DNA from: Campylobacter concisus
GTDB taxonomy: Bacteria; Campylobacterota; Campylobacteria; Campylobacterales; Campylobacteraceae
Length of the DNA stretch: 64,000 bases
Assembly (NCBI RefSeq): GCF_002165775.1
Contig: NZ_NDYP01000002.1
Coordinates: forward strand, 1-64,000
Direction of reading: 5' to 3'
Below the pieces are notes generated by a model. It was not told where the DNA came from and did no database searches. It saw nothing but the letters and a program-made list of their open reading frames with translations. Below, one piece after another: positions 55,161 to 64,000 of the stretch (position 1 is the first letter of the stretch; every line of letters begins with the position of its first letter). The position numbers were made by a program, and so were the translations under genes.

Positions 55161-57244
55161 ATGAAGTTTAGTATACTTGCTTCATCACTGATCTTTAGCT
55201 CGCTGTGGGCTTTAGATACAAATAACAGTGATTATTCAGTTGTTTTACCAACTATCGAGGTGGAAGGTATCTCGGAGCAAAATACCCTAAAAGGTTATAT
55301 CGCGTATGATAGCGCGGATATCAATAGAAATGGACTCAGTAACAAAGAGACGCCACAAACTATCGAAAATATAGATATACAAAAGAACAGAAACTACGGT
55401 ACAAATGACCTTTCAAGTATCCTTGAGGGAAATGCTGGTATTGATGCAGGCTACGATATGAGAGGTGAGAGTATCAAGATAAGGGGTTTTAGCGTTGATG
55501 GCGGTGATATATATAGAGATGGTGTTAGAGACTCAGGACAGATAAGACGTAGCACAGCAAATGTTGAGAGAGTTGAAATTTTAAAAGGGCCAGCCTCAAT
55601 CTTGTATGGAAGAAGTGACGGCGGTGCGGTTGTAAATTTGGTTAGTAAAAAGGCAAATTTTATGCCTGTTTATAAGCTTTCAGGCAGGGTTGGTAGCTGG
55701 AGCAGATATGGCGGTGGTATAGATGTAAACCACGTAGTAAATAATCAACTAGCCGTAAGACTAACGACTGATATGGAGCGTGGAAAGTCATGGAGAGATG
55801 GTATAAAATATAAAAATTTTATGATAAGTCCAAGCGTTGTCGTGACAAATGATGGCGGAACGGTTAGTTTTGAGGCACAATATACATATGATAATGCTTG
55901 GCGTGTACCTGATAGAATGCCAACAAAAAGTGTCTATGACAAACTTGGTATCGACTATACAAAGGGATTTTCTCACGATGGAGACTTTGTTGAAGATAAG
56001 CTTCATTTCTTCCGTACCGAGCTAAATGCGCAACTAGCAAAGGATATAAATTTAAAATGGGTCTTTGGCTATAGAAAAGCTAGTCAAAATTTTGATCATT
56101 ATTTTAGTGGTACCATCATGCCTGGAAATAGATTAAAGCAAAACTATCCGATGATGACACGCTCTCAAATGCTATAACACTTACAAAAGAGCTTGAATTT
56201 ACAAGATTTAAGCATAATCTTACTTTTGGATATGACAACAGCGTAGAAACTCGCCATCCAAGGCTTTGGTTTGATAGTGCAAAAAATGTAACTATAAATC
56301 CATATGCATCAAGATCAAGTTGGGGTAGTGTGGGCTACATACCACTTAATACTGATAATAAACATAAAGCTATAAATAATGGAGTATTTCTCGAGGATCT
56401 AATAAGCTTAGACGACAAATATAGGCTACTTGTTGGTGGAAGGTTTGACTTTTATAAATTTAAAACAAGAAATATTGCAAATATGACAAATAGCTACAAA
56501 GGGCACTCTTTTAGTCCAAGAGTTGGCTTGCTGTGGGACTTTTTGCCAGAACATACCGCATACGCCTCATACTCAAAGAGCTTTGCGCCTTATGGTGGTC
56601 GCGGAAATATAGGTATAAGTACAGGCGATACAACGATGCTTGATCTAAAACCGCAGAATAACGAGCAATATGAAATCGGCTTAAAAAGCACATGGGCTGA
56701 TAATAGGTTTAGCTCAAACCTAGCGATATTTCAGATCGAGCATAATAATATAAGATACCAACCAGATTCTACAAATGATCCATATACATGGGCAGTTCGC
56801 GGCAAGGAGCGCAGCCGCGGTATCGAGCTAAACGTGCTAGGGCAAATTTACGAGAATTTATACCTGCGCAGCTCACTTGGATACATGAGAGCCATCATCG
56901 TAAGTGATAAGTCAAATCCATTAAACGAAAAACTTAGTCTAAAAGATACAACTAACTGGCAGGGCAATGTTTTTTTAAGATATGCTAAAAATGATAAATG
57001 GTATGTCGAAAGTGGCGTAACCGGGTACTCTAAAAGATATAGTTACAAAGTAACTAAAACAAGCGTAACCGATCAACACTTGCCCGGCTTTGCAAGGCTT
57101 GATGCAAGTGCTGGATATAACTTTAATGAACACACTCAAATGACACTAGCAATAAACAATATCTTAAATAAAAAATACTGGCGTTCAGACTCAAGACCGG
57201 GGGACGAGAGATCGTTTATGCTAAATATGCACTACACTTTTTAA
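55161..57244 (+). pseudogene. TonB-dependent siderophore receptor, frameshifted
   Basis: The first frame (from 55161) has a signal peptide (LWA-LD), a TonB-box-like VVLPTIEVEG, and a full plug (IKIRGFSVDGGDIYRDGVRD, VEILKGPASILYGRSDGG). It stops at 56177. The barrel continues from ~56155 in another frame as DTLSNAITLTKELEF and runs to the C-terminal Phe at 57244 (FMLNMHYTF). One base lost near 56150 explains this. The intact protein would have about 695 residues and import a ferric siderophore. The receptor may be off, or the base may be a sequencing error. Confidence 0.88.
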
Positions 57245-57251
57245 CTAAAAT

Positions 57252-57285
57252 TTACACCGCCTTCTCTTTGGCGGTGTAATCTTTT
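57252..57285 (+). terminator. rho-independent terminator after the siderophore receptor
   Basis: Perfect 10-bp stem TTACACCGCC / GGCGGTGTAA with an eight-base loop, followed by TCTTTT. Starts eight bases after the stop. Confidence 0.85.
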
Positions 57286-57303
57286 GTCATGTGAAATTTG
57301 GAG

Positions 57304-57332
57304 AAATTTAGCCACCAAAGATGGCTAAATTT
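57304..57332 (-). terminator. hairpin downstream of the SurA-like gene
   Basis: Perfect 11-bp arms AAATTTAGCCA / TGGCTAAATTT around seven bases, ending five bases from the SurA-like stop on the minus strand. T-run weak. Confidence 0.5.
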
Positions 57333-57336
57333 GAAG

Positions 57337-58167
57337 TTATCTTAAAATTTGAATCTTTGCTTTTGCACGGAGTTTATCAAAATAATCAGCCATAAGTTTT
57401 TCTTGCTCGCCTTGATAAAGCTCGTTTATAACATTATCCTTAACATCTGCAAAGCTTGGAGTGTATGAGCCTATTTTTTCTTTTACATAAAACATATCAA
57501 AACTATCAGCGCCTTGTAGTATTTGGGTAAATTCGCCATTATTTGTGCCAGATATTATAGCTGCTAGCCTTGGATCTATGCTTTGATAGTCTAAACTTAG
57601 CTCTTGCGTTTGTACGCTACTAAGTAGTGATGGACTTGTTTTTTGAGCTTCTAATTCTTCAGGATTTTTTGCCCTATAAAGAACCACTTTAGCAGTGCTA
57701 AAGACCTTAAATTTATCAGGATTAGCATCAAAATACATCTTTGCTTTTTGCTCATTTACATTTTTGCCAGCTTCAGCCAAAATGCTTTTATAAAGCTTTT
57801 CTTGAAGCATCTTTTTTTCTATGTTGTTTTTAAACTCCAAAAAGTCCATGCCTTGAGCTTGGATGGAGCTTCTAAACTGCGAGTTTGTCATGCCATTTTG
57901 TTTTGCGATCGCTTCGACTCTGTCATTTAATTCAAACGGTGTTACGCTTAAGTTTAAATTTTTTATCTGAGCATCTTCGAGTCTATCTCTTATGAGTAAA
58001 TTTAAGGCATCTTGTTCGCTAGCTCTTAGCTGCTCTTTCAAGCTATAAACTTCATAAAGCGTGATTGGTTCGTTCTCTACAATAGCTGCGATACCGTTTA
58101 TCATCTGAGCCGAATATAAATTTAAAGCACTTAGCATGCCAGCAGCCAAAAAGAGCAATTTTTTCAT
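57337..58167 (-). CDS. SurA-like periplasmic chaperone
   Basis: About 276 residues from the ATG at 58167, giving a signal peptide MKKLLFLAAGMLSALNLYSA. The N-terminal part has the SurA-type chaperone core (MINGIAAIVENEPITLYEV ... LLIRDRLEDAQI), and residues ~160-260 are a PpiC/parvulin-like region that appears reduced. It should help outer membrane protein folding. It lies divergent to gltX, as for the C. jejuni SurA-like chaperone Cj1289 (from memory). A longer frame upstream overlaps the gltX promoter and is unlikely. Confidence 0.85.
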   Translation of the reverse strand: MKKLLFLAAGMLSALNLYSAQMINGIAAIVENEPITLYEVYSLKEQLRASEQDALNLLIRDRLEDAQIKNLNLSVTPFELNDRVEAIAKQNGMTNSQFRSSIQAQGMDFLEFKNNIEKKMLQEKLYKSILAEAGKNVNEQKAKMYFDANPDKFKVFSTAKVVLYRAKNPEELEAQKTSPSLLSSVQTQELSLDYQSIDPRLAAIISGTNNGEFTQILQGADSFDMFYVKEKIGSYTPSFADVKDNVINELYQGEQEKLMADYFDKLRAKAKIQILR

Positions 58168-58237
58168 AATAAAACCTTTATTTAAGTATTTAGTAAATAT
58201 AATTTTGGGCAATTATAACATAAAAATAAGGCACAAA

Positions 58238-59617
58238 ATGATAGTTACTAGATTTGCTCCGTCGCCTACTGGATACCTACATATAGGCGGACTTAGGACA
58301 GCCCTTTATAATTATTTATACGCAAGAGCTAATAATGGAAAATTTTTACTTCGTATCGAAGATACTGACTTAAAACGAAACTCTGAAGAGGCTACGCAAG
58401 CCATAAAAGAGGCATTTGCTTGGTGCAAGCTTGATCACGACGGTGAAGTGACATATCAGTCAAAGAGGTTTGATCTTTACAAAGAGTATGTTAAGAAGCT
58501 TCTTGAAGAAGGCAAGGCATATAAATGCTATATGAGTAAGGATGAGCTTGAAGAGCTTAGAGCTAGCCAAGAAGCAAAAAAAGAGCGTCCAAAATATGAT
58601 AATAGATATAGAGATTTTACAGGCAATCCTCCAGCTGGCATCGAGCCAGTCATCCGTATAAAAGCCCCGCTTAGCGGCGAGATTGTCATACATGATGGCA
58701 TAAAAGGCGAGGTTAAATTTAAGGTTGAAGACATATTAGATGACTTCATCATCGCAAGAAGCGACGGCACACCGACCTATAACTTCACAGTTGTGATAGA
58801 TGACGCATTAATGGGCGTAACAGACGTCATCCGCGGCGATGATCACCTCTCAAATACCCCAAAACAGATCGTTCTTTACGAGGCACTTGGCTTTAAGGTG
58901 CCAAAATTTTATCACGTCGCTATGATAAACGGCGAGGATGGCAAAAAGCTTAGCAAAAGGCATGGTGCGACTGATGTTATGGAGTATAAAAAGATGGGCT
59001 ACTTGCCTGAAGCGCTCTTAAATTTTCTCGTTCGTCTTGGCTGGAGCCACGGCGATGATGAGATTTTTACTATTGAGGATATGCTTAAATACTTTAATCC
59101 AAACGACATCAACAAAAGCTCAAGCACCTACAACGCTCAAAAGCTTGACTGGCTAAATTCTCACTACATTAAGACTTTGCCTTACGAGAGGCTAGCGCAC
59201 GATATGCTTGAGTTTGGTGTGGATTTTAAGGCTTTGGTAAAGGGTGAGCTACTACTAAATTCGCTCCGTGAGAGATCAAAGACATTAATTGAAATGGCAA
59301 ATAGCGCAAACGCGATAATCAACGCTCCAAAAAGCTATGATGAGAAAGCTTGGGCTAAATTTATAAATGAAAATAGCAAAGAAATTTTGGCTAAATTTGC
59401 TCAAATTTTAGATCGTGACCTTGACGCAAAGGGCTACGAGGAGCTAACAAATAAATTTTTAGAGCAAAATGGCTTAAAGCTAAAAGACCTAGCTCAGGCC
59501 TTAAGGATAGCGCTAACTGGCTCAAGCGTGAGCCCAAGCATATTTGAGGTGCTTGAAGTAGTAGGCAGTAGCGAGACGAAAAATAGAATACAAAATTTAT
59601 TAAAGGAAGAAAAATGA
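58238..59617 (+). CDS. gltX: glutamyl-tRNA synthetase
   Basis: About 459 residues starting [18 protein letters not shown] at 58238; the frame is open further upstream but that part overlaps the SurA-like gene. HIGH motif [17 protein letters not shown]-type KKLSKRHGA, and [10 protein letters not shown]. Campylobacter usually has two GluRS copies that divide charging of Glu and Gln tRNAs, so this may be either. Stop overlaps the malic enzyme start (ATGA). Confidence 0.95.
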   Translation: MIVTRFAPSPTGYLHIGGLRTALYNYLYARANNGKFLLRIEDTDLKRNSEEATQAIKEAFAWCKLDHDGEVTYQSKRFDLYKEYVKKLLEEGKAYKCYMSKDELEELRASQEAKKERPKYDNRYRDFTGNPPAGIEPVIRIKAPLSGEIVIHDGIKGEVKFKVEDILDDFIIARSDGTPTYNFTVVIDDALMGVTDVIRGDDHLSNTPKQIVLYEALGFKVPKFYHVAMINGEDGKKLSKRHGATDVMEYKKMGYLPEALLNFLVRLGWSHGDDEIFTIEDMLKYFNPNDINKSSSTYNAQKLDWLNSHYIKTLPYERLAHDMLEFGVDFKALVKGELLLNSLRERSKTLIEMANSANAIINAPKSYDEKAWAKFINENSKEILAKFAQILDRDLDAKGYEELTNKFLEQNGLKLKDLAQALRIALTGSSVSPSIFEVLEVVGSSETKNRIQNLLKEEK

Positions 59618-60867
59618 CACATGTAACTAAAGAAGAAGCACTAAACTACCACATAGGCGGCAAGATCGAGATAAAGGTAAAGACGCCTTGCGAGACGTCA
59701 AGAGACCTTTCAATGGCCTATACGCCTGGCGTTGCAGAGCCTTGCAAAGAGATAGAAGCTGACAATGAGCTAGCTTATAAATATACAAATAAAGCAAATC
59801 TGGTAGCCGTCATCACTGATGGCACAGCTGTTCTTGGACTTGGCGACATCGGTGCCATCGCTGGTAAGCCAGTTATGGAAGGAAAGTCAGTCTTATTTAA
59901 AAAATTTGCAAATGTTGATGCCTTTGACATTGAGCTAGACGAGCACGATCCTGATAAGATCGTTGAGATTTGCAAGGCTCTTGCTCCAACATTTGGCGGC
60001 ATAAATTTAGAAGATATCCGTGCTCCAAAGTGCTTTGAGATCGAAAGGAAGCTTCAAGAAGCAGTCGATATCCCAGTCATGCATGACGATCAGCACGGCA
60101 CTGCGATGATAACAAGCGCTGGTATGATAAATGCGATGGAAATTTCTGGTAAAGATATCTCTAAAATCAAAATTGTAGTTAGTGGTGCTGGTGCGGCTGG
60201 TATCGCTTGTGCGAAGATGTATAAAGCACTTGGTGCAAAACATATCGTGATGATAGATAGCAAAGGCGTAATTCACTCAAAAAGAACAGACCTTACACCT
60301 GAAAAGGTAGAATTTGCACTAGATACAGAGGACAGAACTCTAGCTGATGCGATGAAGGGTGCTGATATGTTTTTAGGTCTTAGTAAGCCAGGAGTGCTTA
60401 CAAAAGAGATGGTTGCATCTATGAATAAAGAGCCTATAATTTTTGCTCTTGCAAATCCAGTGCCTGAAATTTATCCAGAGGACGTTGAGGCTGTAAGAAG
60501 TGACGTTATGATGGGCACAGGCAGAAGCGACTATCCTAACCAAGTAAATAACGTTCTAGGCTTTCCATTCATCTTTAGAGGCGCACTTGACGTTAGAGCT
60601 AAAAAGATCACTGAAAATATGAAAATGGCTGCAGCTAGAGCGCTTGCGCAGCTTGCAAAAGAGCCAGTGCCAGCTGAAGTTTTAAAAGCAAGTGGCGTTA
60701 GCGAGCTAAAATTTGGCAAAGAGTACATCATCCCAAAACCATTTGACAAGCGCGTGCTAACAGCGGTCGCTCCAGCAGTTGCAAAAGCTGCAGTTGAAGA
60801 TGGCGTAGCGAGAGTAAAAGATTTTGATGTTGAGGCTTACAAAGCCAAACTTGCAAAAGGATTTTAA
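59614..60867 (+). CDS. maeB: malic enzyme (malate oxidoreductase, decarboxylating)
   Basis: 417 residues. It converts malate to pyruvate and CO2 with reduction of NAD(P). Motifs: [45 protein letters not shown], the Rossmann motif [13 protein letters not shown], and [20 protein letters not shown]. It lacks the C-terminal phosphotransacetylase-like domain of long MaeB. Coupled to gltX. Confidence 0.93.
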   Translation: MTHVTKEEALNYHIGGKIEIKVKTPCETSRDLSMAYTPGVAEPCKEIEADNELAYKYTNKANLVAVITDGTAVLGLGDIGAIAGKPVMEGKSVLFKKFANVDAFDIELDEHDPDKIVEICKALAPTFGGINLEDIRAPKCFEIERKLQEAVDIPVMHDDQHGTAMITSAGMINAMEISGKDISKIKIVVSGAGAAGIACAKMYKALGAKHIVMIDSKGVIHSKRTDLTPEKVEFALDTEDRTLADAMKGADMFLGLSKPGVLTKEMVASMNKEPIIFALANPVPEIYPEDVEAVRSDVMMGTGRSDYPNQVNNVLGFPFIFRGALDVRAKKITENMKMAAARALAQLAKEPVPAEVLKASGVSELKFGKEYIIPKPFDKRVLTAVAPAVAKAAVEDGVARVKDFDVEAYKAKLAKGF

Positions 60868-60870
60868 TCA

Positions 60871-60904
60871 AATTTAGCCCAAATTTTGGGCTAAATTCTT
60901 CTCT
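60871..60904 (+). terminator. terminator after the malic enzyme gene
   Basis: Perfect 10-bp stem AATTTAGCCC / GGGCTAAATT with a seven-base A/T loop, followed by a T/C-rich CTTCTCTT. Four bases after the stop. Confidence 0.75.
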
Positions 60905-60956
60905 TGGCATTTTATAAAAGACAAACCTTGTAAAAAAGTAAATTTAAGGACAAAAA

Positions 60957-61583
60957 ATGCAAAACGTGAAGCTCATCTCACACCCATTGATCGAGCATAA
61001 ATTAACAATCTTACGTGATAAAAACACCCAGCCTTTTCAGTTTCGCATGCTAGTTGATGAGATCAGCTACCTTATGATCTTTGAGGCGACTAGAAATTTA
61101 AAGGTAAAAGATGTCAAAGTCCAAACACCAGTTGCGGTGGCAGACGCAAAAAGGCTCACTACAAAGGTGATGATATGCCCTATCTTAAGGGCTGCTCTTG
61201 GCATGCTTGATAGCGTCTTTACCATCATACCAGATGCGAGCGTTGGCTTTTTGGGCTTTCAGCGAAACGAAGAGACAGCGCAGGCTGAGTTTTTCTACGC
61301 AAAGCTTCCAAAAGACGCAAAAGAGCGCATGGCGATCATCATCGACCCTATGTTTGCGACTGGTGGCACGGCGATAGATGCAGTTAAGTTCTTGCGTGAA
61401 AAGGGCGTTAAAGAGATCAAATTTATCTCTATCATCGCCGCACCTGAGGGGCTAAAGAGATTTAGCGAAATTTATCCAGACGTCGAGGTCTATACGGCAT
61501 CTATCGATGAGAAACTAAACGAGAAAAACTACATCGTACCAGGTCTTGGTGACGCTGGCGATAGAGTTTTTAACACTCTTTAA
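60957..61583 (+). CDS. upp: uracil phosphoribosyltransferase
   Basis: 208 residues. It salvages uracil to UMP with PRPP. Typical blocks: HPLIEHKLTILRDKNT near the start, ICPILRAALGMLDS, the PRPP loop DPMFATGGTAIDAV, and PGLGDAGDRVFNT at the end. Own leader with AAGGA. Confidence 0.97.
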   Translation: MQNVKLISHPLIEHKLTILRDKNTQPFQFRMLVDEISYLMIFEATRNLKVKDVKVQTPVAVADAKRLTTKVMICPILRAALGMLDSVFTIIPDASVGFLGFQRNEETAQAEFFYAKLPKDAKERMAIIIDPMFATGGTAIDAVKFLREKGVKEIKFISIIAAPEGLKRFSEIYPDVEVYTASIDEKLNEKNYIVPGLGDAGDRVFNTL

Positions 61584-61592
61584 GGGCTAAAT

Positions 61593-62099
61593 TTGAACAA
61601 AAGACTTTTGCCAGCTCTAGTTGCCTTTGTCATTGCTATCATCATCGCCACCTTCTTTTTTTCAAAAGAGGGTGGCGAGGCAAACAAAAACGCTCAAATT
61701 TTACTTGAGCAGCTCAATAAAGAAGGGCAAAAGAGCCAGAGCCTCGCAGAAAACGGCTCATATACCTCAAAAGATGAGGTCGCACTTTATATCTATAAAT
61801 TTAACAAGCTACCAAAGAATTTCATAACCAAAAAAGAGGCACTTGAACTTGGCTGGGACGCAAAAAGCGGAAATTTATGGCAGGTAAGTGGCGGCAAAAG
61901 CATCGGTGGGGATAGATTTTCAAACAGAGAAAAGAGGCTACCTGAGGCTGATGGTAGAAAGTGGTTTGAGTGCGATGTGAATTATAATGGTGGCAGGCGC
62001 GGCGCTGAGAGAATTTTATACTCAAACGACGGGCTTATCTACTACACGCCCGATCACTACGAGCATTTTTACCTGCTTTATGAGAAGAGGATGCAATGA
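61593..62099 (+). CDS. barnase-family ribonuclease with N-terminal membrane/secretion signal
   Basis: 168 residues starting with TTG at 61593, seven bases after AAGG. Residues 5-23 are a hydrophobic signal or anchor. Residues 55-167 are clearly barnase-like: NKLPKNFITKKEALELGW, GGDRFSNREKRLP, WFECDVNYNG, RILYSND, PDHYEHF. Barnase catalytic residues are all present by alignment (K27 to K80, E73 to E126, R83 to R136, R87 to R140, H102 to H155). It should cut RNA outside the cytoplasm or in a target cell. The next gene encodes a barstar homologue. Confidence 0.9.
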   Translation: MNKRLLPALVAFVIAIIIATFFFSKEGGEANKNAQILLEQLNKEGQKSQSLAENGSYTSKDEVALYIYKFNKLPKNFITKKEALELGWDAKSGNLWQVSGGKSIGGDRFSNREKRLPEADGRKWFECDVNYNGGRRGAERILYSNDGLIYYTPDHYEHFYLLYEKRMQ

Positions 62100-62368
62100 A
62101 AAGCGTGATCTTAGATGCCAAAAAGATGCTCGAAAAAGAAAAAATGCATGAGTATTTTGCTAAGAAATTTGACCTGCCAGAGTACTACGGCAGAAATTTA
62201 GACGCGCTCTTTGACTGCCTTTGCGAGATAAATGAGCCAACTCTTATAAAGCTAAAAAACGAAAATGCTTTGGATAGTGCCACAAAAGAGAGCTTAACCC
62301 AGCTATTTCGCGACGTTTGCAACGAAAATGAGATGGTTAAATTTGAGCTTGTAAAAGATGAAAAATGA
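62096..62368 (+). CDS. barstar-family ribonuclease inhibitor
   Basis: 90 residues. The block PEYYGRNLDALFDCLCEIN matches the barstar helix and loop that fills the barnase active site, including the conserved Tyr, Asn, Asp and Trp/Phe-type positions. It overlaps the ribonuclease gene by four bases (ATGA) and the mqnA gene by four more, so it is made together with both. It should protect the cytoplasm against the nuclease. Confidence 0.9.
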   Translation: MKSVILDAKKMLEKEKMHEYFAKKFDLPEYYGRNLDALFDCLCEINEPTLIKLKNENALDSATKESLTQLFRDVCNENEMVKFELVKDEK

Positions 62369-63045
62369 TATTTGGAAAAATTGATTATCTAAATTTACTC
62401 CCATTTCACGTATTTTTAAAATCAGCCCCATTAAGCTCTCAGATAAAAAAGGCGATCGAGTTTAAAAAAGGCGTGCCAAGCAAGCTAAATAGAGCCCTAA
62501 ACGCTAGAAAGATCGACGCTGCGGTGATCTCAAGCATAGCTAGCAAAAAGGCAAATTTAAAGAAGCTAAATTTTGGAATAGTCGCCAAAAAAGATGTAAA
62601 AAGCGTGCTTGTGCGCAAAAACTCAGCCCCAAAGCCAGATCCTGCCTCAGCTAGCTCAAACGCCCTAGCCAAGGTGCTTAAACTAAATGGCGAGGTGATC
62701 ATAGGCGACAGGGCGCTAAAGGCATACTTAAGTGAGGGCAAAGAGTGCTTTTACGACCTTGGTCAAATTTGGCACGAAAAGACAAATTTGCCATTTGTTT
62801 TTGGTAGATTTTCTTACGTAAAAAATGGCTCGTTTTACAAAAAACTGGTCGCAAAATTTCTACAAAAAAATGTAAAAATTCCAAATTATATATTAGCCCA
62901 GTATGCCAAAAGCCGCGACATAAGCGAGCAAGATATCAAGTGGTATTTGAAATTTATAAGCTACAAGATCGGTCCAAAAGAGCAAAAATCACTCAGAAAA
63001 TTTTTTAAAGAGTATATATTATTAAAAGCAGCAAAAAAGAATTAA
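62365..63045 (+). CDS. mqnA: MqnA-type menaquinone biosynthesis protein
   Basis: 226 residues of the MqnA/MqnD periplasmic-binding-like fold, beginning FGKIDYLNLLPFHVFL, the usual MqnA opening. Further: AAVISSIASKKAN, VIIGDRALKAYL, and DLGQIWHEKTNLPFVF. MqnA dehydrates chorismate to 3-enolpyruvoyl-benzoate in the futalosine pathway, the route used by Campylobacter. Overlaps the barstar gene by four bases. Confidence 0.87.
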   Translation: MIFGKIDYLNLLPFHVFLKSAPLSSQIKKAIEFKKGVPSKLNRALNARKIDAAVISSIASKKANLKKLNFGIVAKKDVKSVLVRKNSAPKPDPASASSNALAKVLKLNGEVIIGDRALKAYLSEGKECFYDLGQIWHEKTNLPFVFGRFSYVKNGSFYKKLVAKFLQKNVKIPNYILAQYAKSRDISEQDIKWYLKFISYKIGPKEQKSLRKFFKEYILLKAAKKN

Positions 63046-63047
63046 AT

Positions 63048-63085
63048 TTTTATAGCTTCTTAGCAGCTGCCAAGAAGCTATAAAA
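63048..63085. terminator. bidirectional terminator between mqnA and the Met/His-tail gene
   Basis: A 14-bp stem (TTTTATAGCTTCTT / AAGAAGCTATAAAA) around ten bases, flanked by T-runs on both strands. It separates two convergent genes. Confidence 0.85.
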
Positions 63086-63086
63086 T

Positions 63087-63719
63087 TTAGTGATGCATAT
63101 GCATATTAGTTGAGTTATCATCACTCATATTTTGCATCATCATATTCATATGCATCTCACCCATATTTTGCATCATCTTGTGGTGATCGTGCATTGGCAT
63201 ATCTGCTGGCATGTTCATCGGCATATTCATATGCATACCCATCTCACCGTTTTCAGCCTTGTAGCCAGTTATGGTAGGATCAACCATGCCAAATATCATA
63301 GCGACGTGTGCGACGACCAAGGCAAATATGAGTAGGAAAAAGTGAAGCTTTAGCTTTGCCTTTTCGCTTGCGTTTTTGTAGATCAAATTTAGCTCTAAAA
63401 GCGCGATGCCAAGAAGTGGTATGACGCTGATGAGATATGAGTAGACAGCGATGACATCGGCATATCCACGCCATTTTATACTTGGATAAATTTTTGCCAT
63501 AAAATAGATCACAAGAGCTGTAAAATAGACCCCAAGCACTATGCCAGCAAATTTGCCAACAGCCTTAAAGCCAGTATTTTTGCCGCTATCCATGTGATAC
63601 ATAGTGAGAAACTCCATCGCCACTAAAAGCTCCGTAAGCCCCACAGGTATCACCATGAAGAGGATTAGATTGTAAGGTTGATTGAGCGATAAAAGCTCCA
63701 TGTAGTGTGTCATTACCAT
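63087..63719 (-). CDS. membrane protein with Met/His-rich C-terminal tail (DUF6803-like)
   Basis: 210 residues with four helices (about 17-38, 55-75, 88-110, 125-148). The last ~48 residues are Met/His-rich (GMHMNMPMNMP, PMHDHHKMMQ, NMHMHH), as in copper-binding tails. The core may belong to the DUF6803 family; that name is from memory. Periplasmic copper binding is inference. The start MVMTHYMELL is preceded by AAAGGACTT. Confidence 0.7.
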   Translation of the reverse strand: MVMTHYMELLSLNQPYNLILFMVIPVGLTELLVAMEFLTMYHMDSGKNTGFKAVGKFAGIVLGVYFTALVIYFMAKIYPSIKWRGYADVIAVYSYLISVIPLLGIALLELNLIYKNASEKAKLKLHFFLLIFALVVAHVAMIFGMVDPTITGYKAENGEMGMHMNMPMNMPADMPMHDHHKMMQNMGEMHMNMMMQNMSDDNSTNMHMHH

Positions 63720-63844
63720 TGTAAGTCCTTTGTAAAAAATTTAAAGAAGTTTAACGCCAAATTGCTAATAATCATAAAATATCAAGATAACAAATTTAAG
63801 CGGATGTTAAATTTACTCCTAGCTTGGCTAAGAGTAAATTTAAG

Positions 63845-64000
63845 TTAGTCTTTAAACTCGTGTGAGATGACTGGAGAAAATTCTTCCCAATGAAGTTTGG
63901 TTTTGATTGTTGGCATCTTGCTTTGAAATGGCTCTTTCTTAAGAGCTGCCATAGCGACACTATCGCCTTTTGGCTTAGCCGGTGCTTCTACGTTTAGTAT
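63845..64000 (-). CDS. C-terminal end of an unidentified protein (cut by window edge)
   Basis: The minus strand is open from base 64000 to a stop at 63845-63847. It encodes 51 residues ending KTKLHWEEFSPVISHEFKD. Codon use is typical of the window. I do not recognise the family; no motif is visible in this part. Confidence 0.6.
   Translation of the reverse strand: MLNVEAPAKPKGDSVAMAALKKEPFQSKMPTIKTKLHWEEFSPVISHEFKD

Overview
The window looks like a chromosome segment of a low-GC epsilonproteobacterium of the genus Campylobacter, most likely of the C. concisus type (the species is an inference). Evidence: A/T-rich DNA with frequent AAATTT words, a CadF-like OmpA protein next to rplM-rpsI, a cbb3 oxidase operon, the carboxynorspermidine route to polyamines, futalosine-type menaquinone synthesis, and blocks whose gene order matches C. 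jejuni as I remember it (carA to cadF; mal enzyme-gltX-SurA-like; purA-FliJ-like-MotE-like).

Layout. 1-3.7 kb: the 3' end of carB, followed by a DpnII-type restriction-modification cassette framed by two copies of the last ~126 bp of carB. Inside it the restriction endonuclease gene is interrupted by a precise internal inversion of about 320-339 bp between 19-bp inverted repeats; flipping it back restores one open frame of 272 residues. 3.8-12.1 kb: small membrane protein, DUF507 protein, carA, DsbD-like membrane protein, response regulator, ccoNOQP with small accessory genes. 12.2-20.9 kb: flavin reductase, AddB/AddA-like recombination nuclease, rplM, rpsI, cadF, HAD phosphatase. 21.1-24.3 kb: FAD oxidoreductase, MFS efflux pump, NTP pyrophosphatase. 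24.3-30.5 kb: a mosaic accessory region with a decayed TPR gene, an A/T-rich pair coding for a RecF/OLD-like ATPase and a small putative PD-(D/E)xK nuclease (a candidate defence system), a GC-richer carboxynorspermidine dehydrogenase, a broken MFS transporter and a decayed paralogue of a gene at 36.8 kb. 30.5-36.6 kb: YceI, then an operon for a TonB receptor that seems to lack a plug, a Tat-type binding protein, ABC permease and ATPase, and an NnrS-like protein. 36.8-40.3 kb: moaD/moaE, nspC, broken PfpI gene. 40.5-43.3 kb: fdhC, yedF and selD, the last with an in-frame UGA selenocysteine codon. 43.4-54.9 kb: nitroreductase, a large GGDEF/degenerate-EAL protein, hisZ, purA, two flagellar-type genes, TerC, moeA, yedE. 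54.9-57.2 kb: remnant of an ABC ATPase and a frameshifted siderophore receptor. 57.3-64 kb: SurA-like chaperone, gltX, malic enzyme, upp, a barnase-barstar pair, mqnA, and a membrane protein with a Met/His-rich tail.

Themes: microaerobic and formate respiration (cbb3 oxidase, FdhC, menaquinone) is tied to molybdenum cofactor (moaD, moaE, moeA) and selenium (yedE, yedF, selD) supply. Polyamine synthesis is covered by the dehydrogenase at 27.2 kb and nspC at 38.0 kb. The most unusual features are the invertible-looking restriction gene in its carB-flanked cassette, the ATPase/nuclease pair, and the barnase-barstar pair. I saw no rRNA, tRNA, CRISPR array or intact insertion sequence. Several genes carry single frameshifts, which may be real or sequencing errors.
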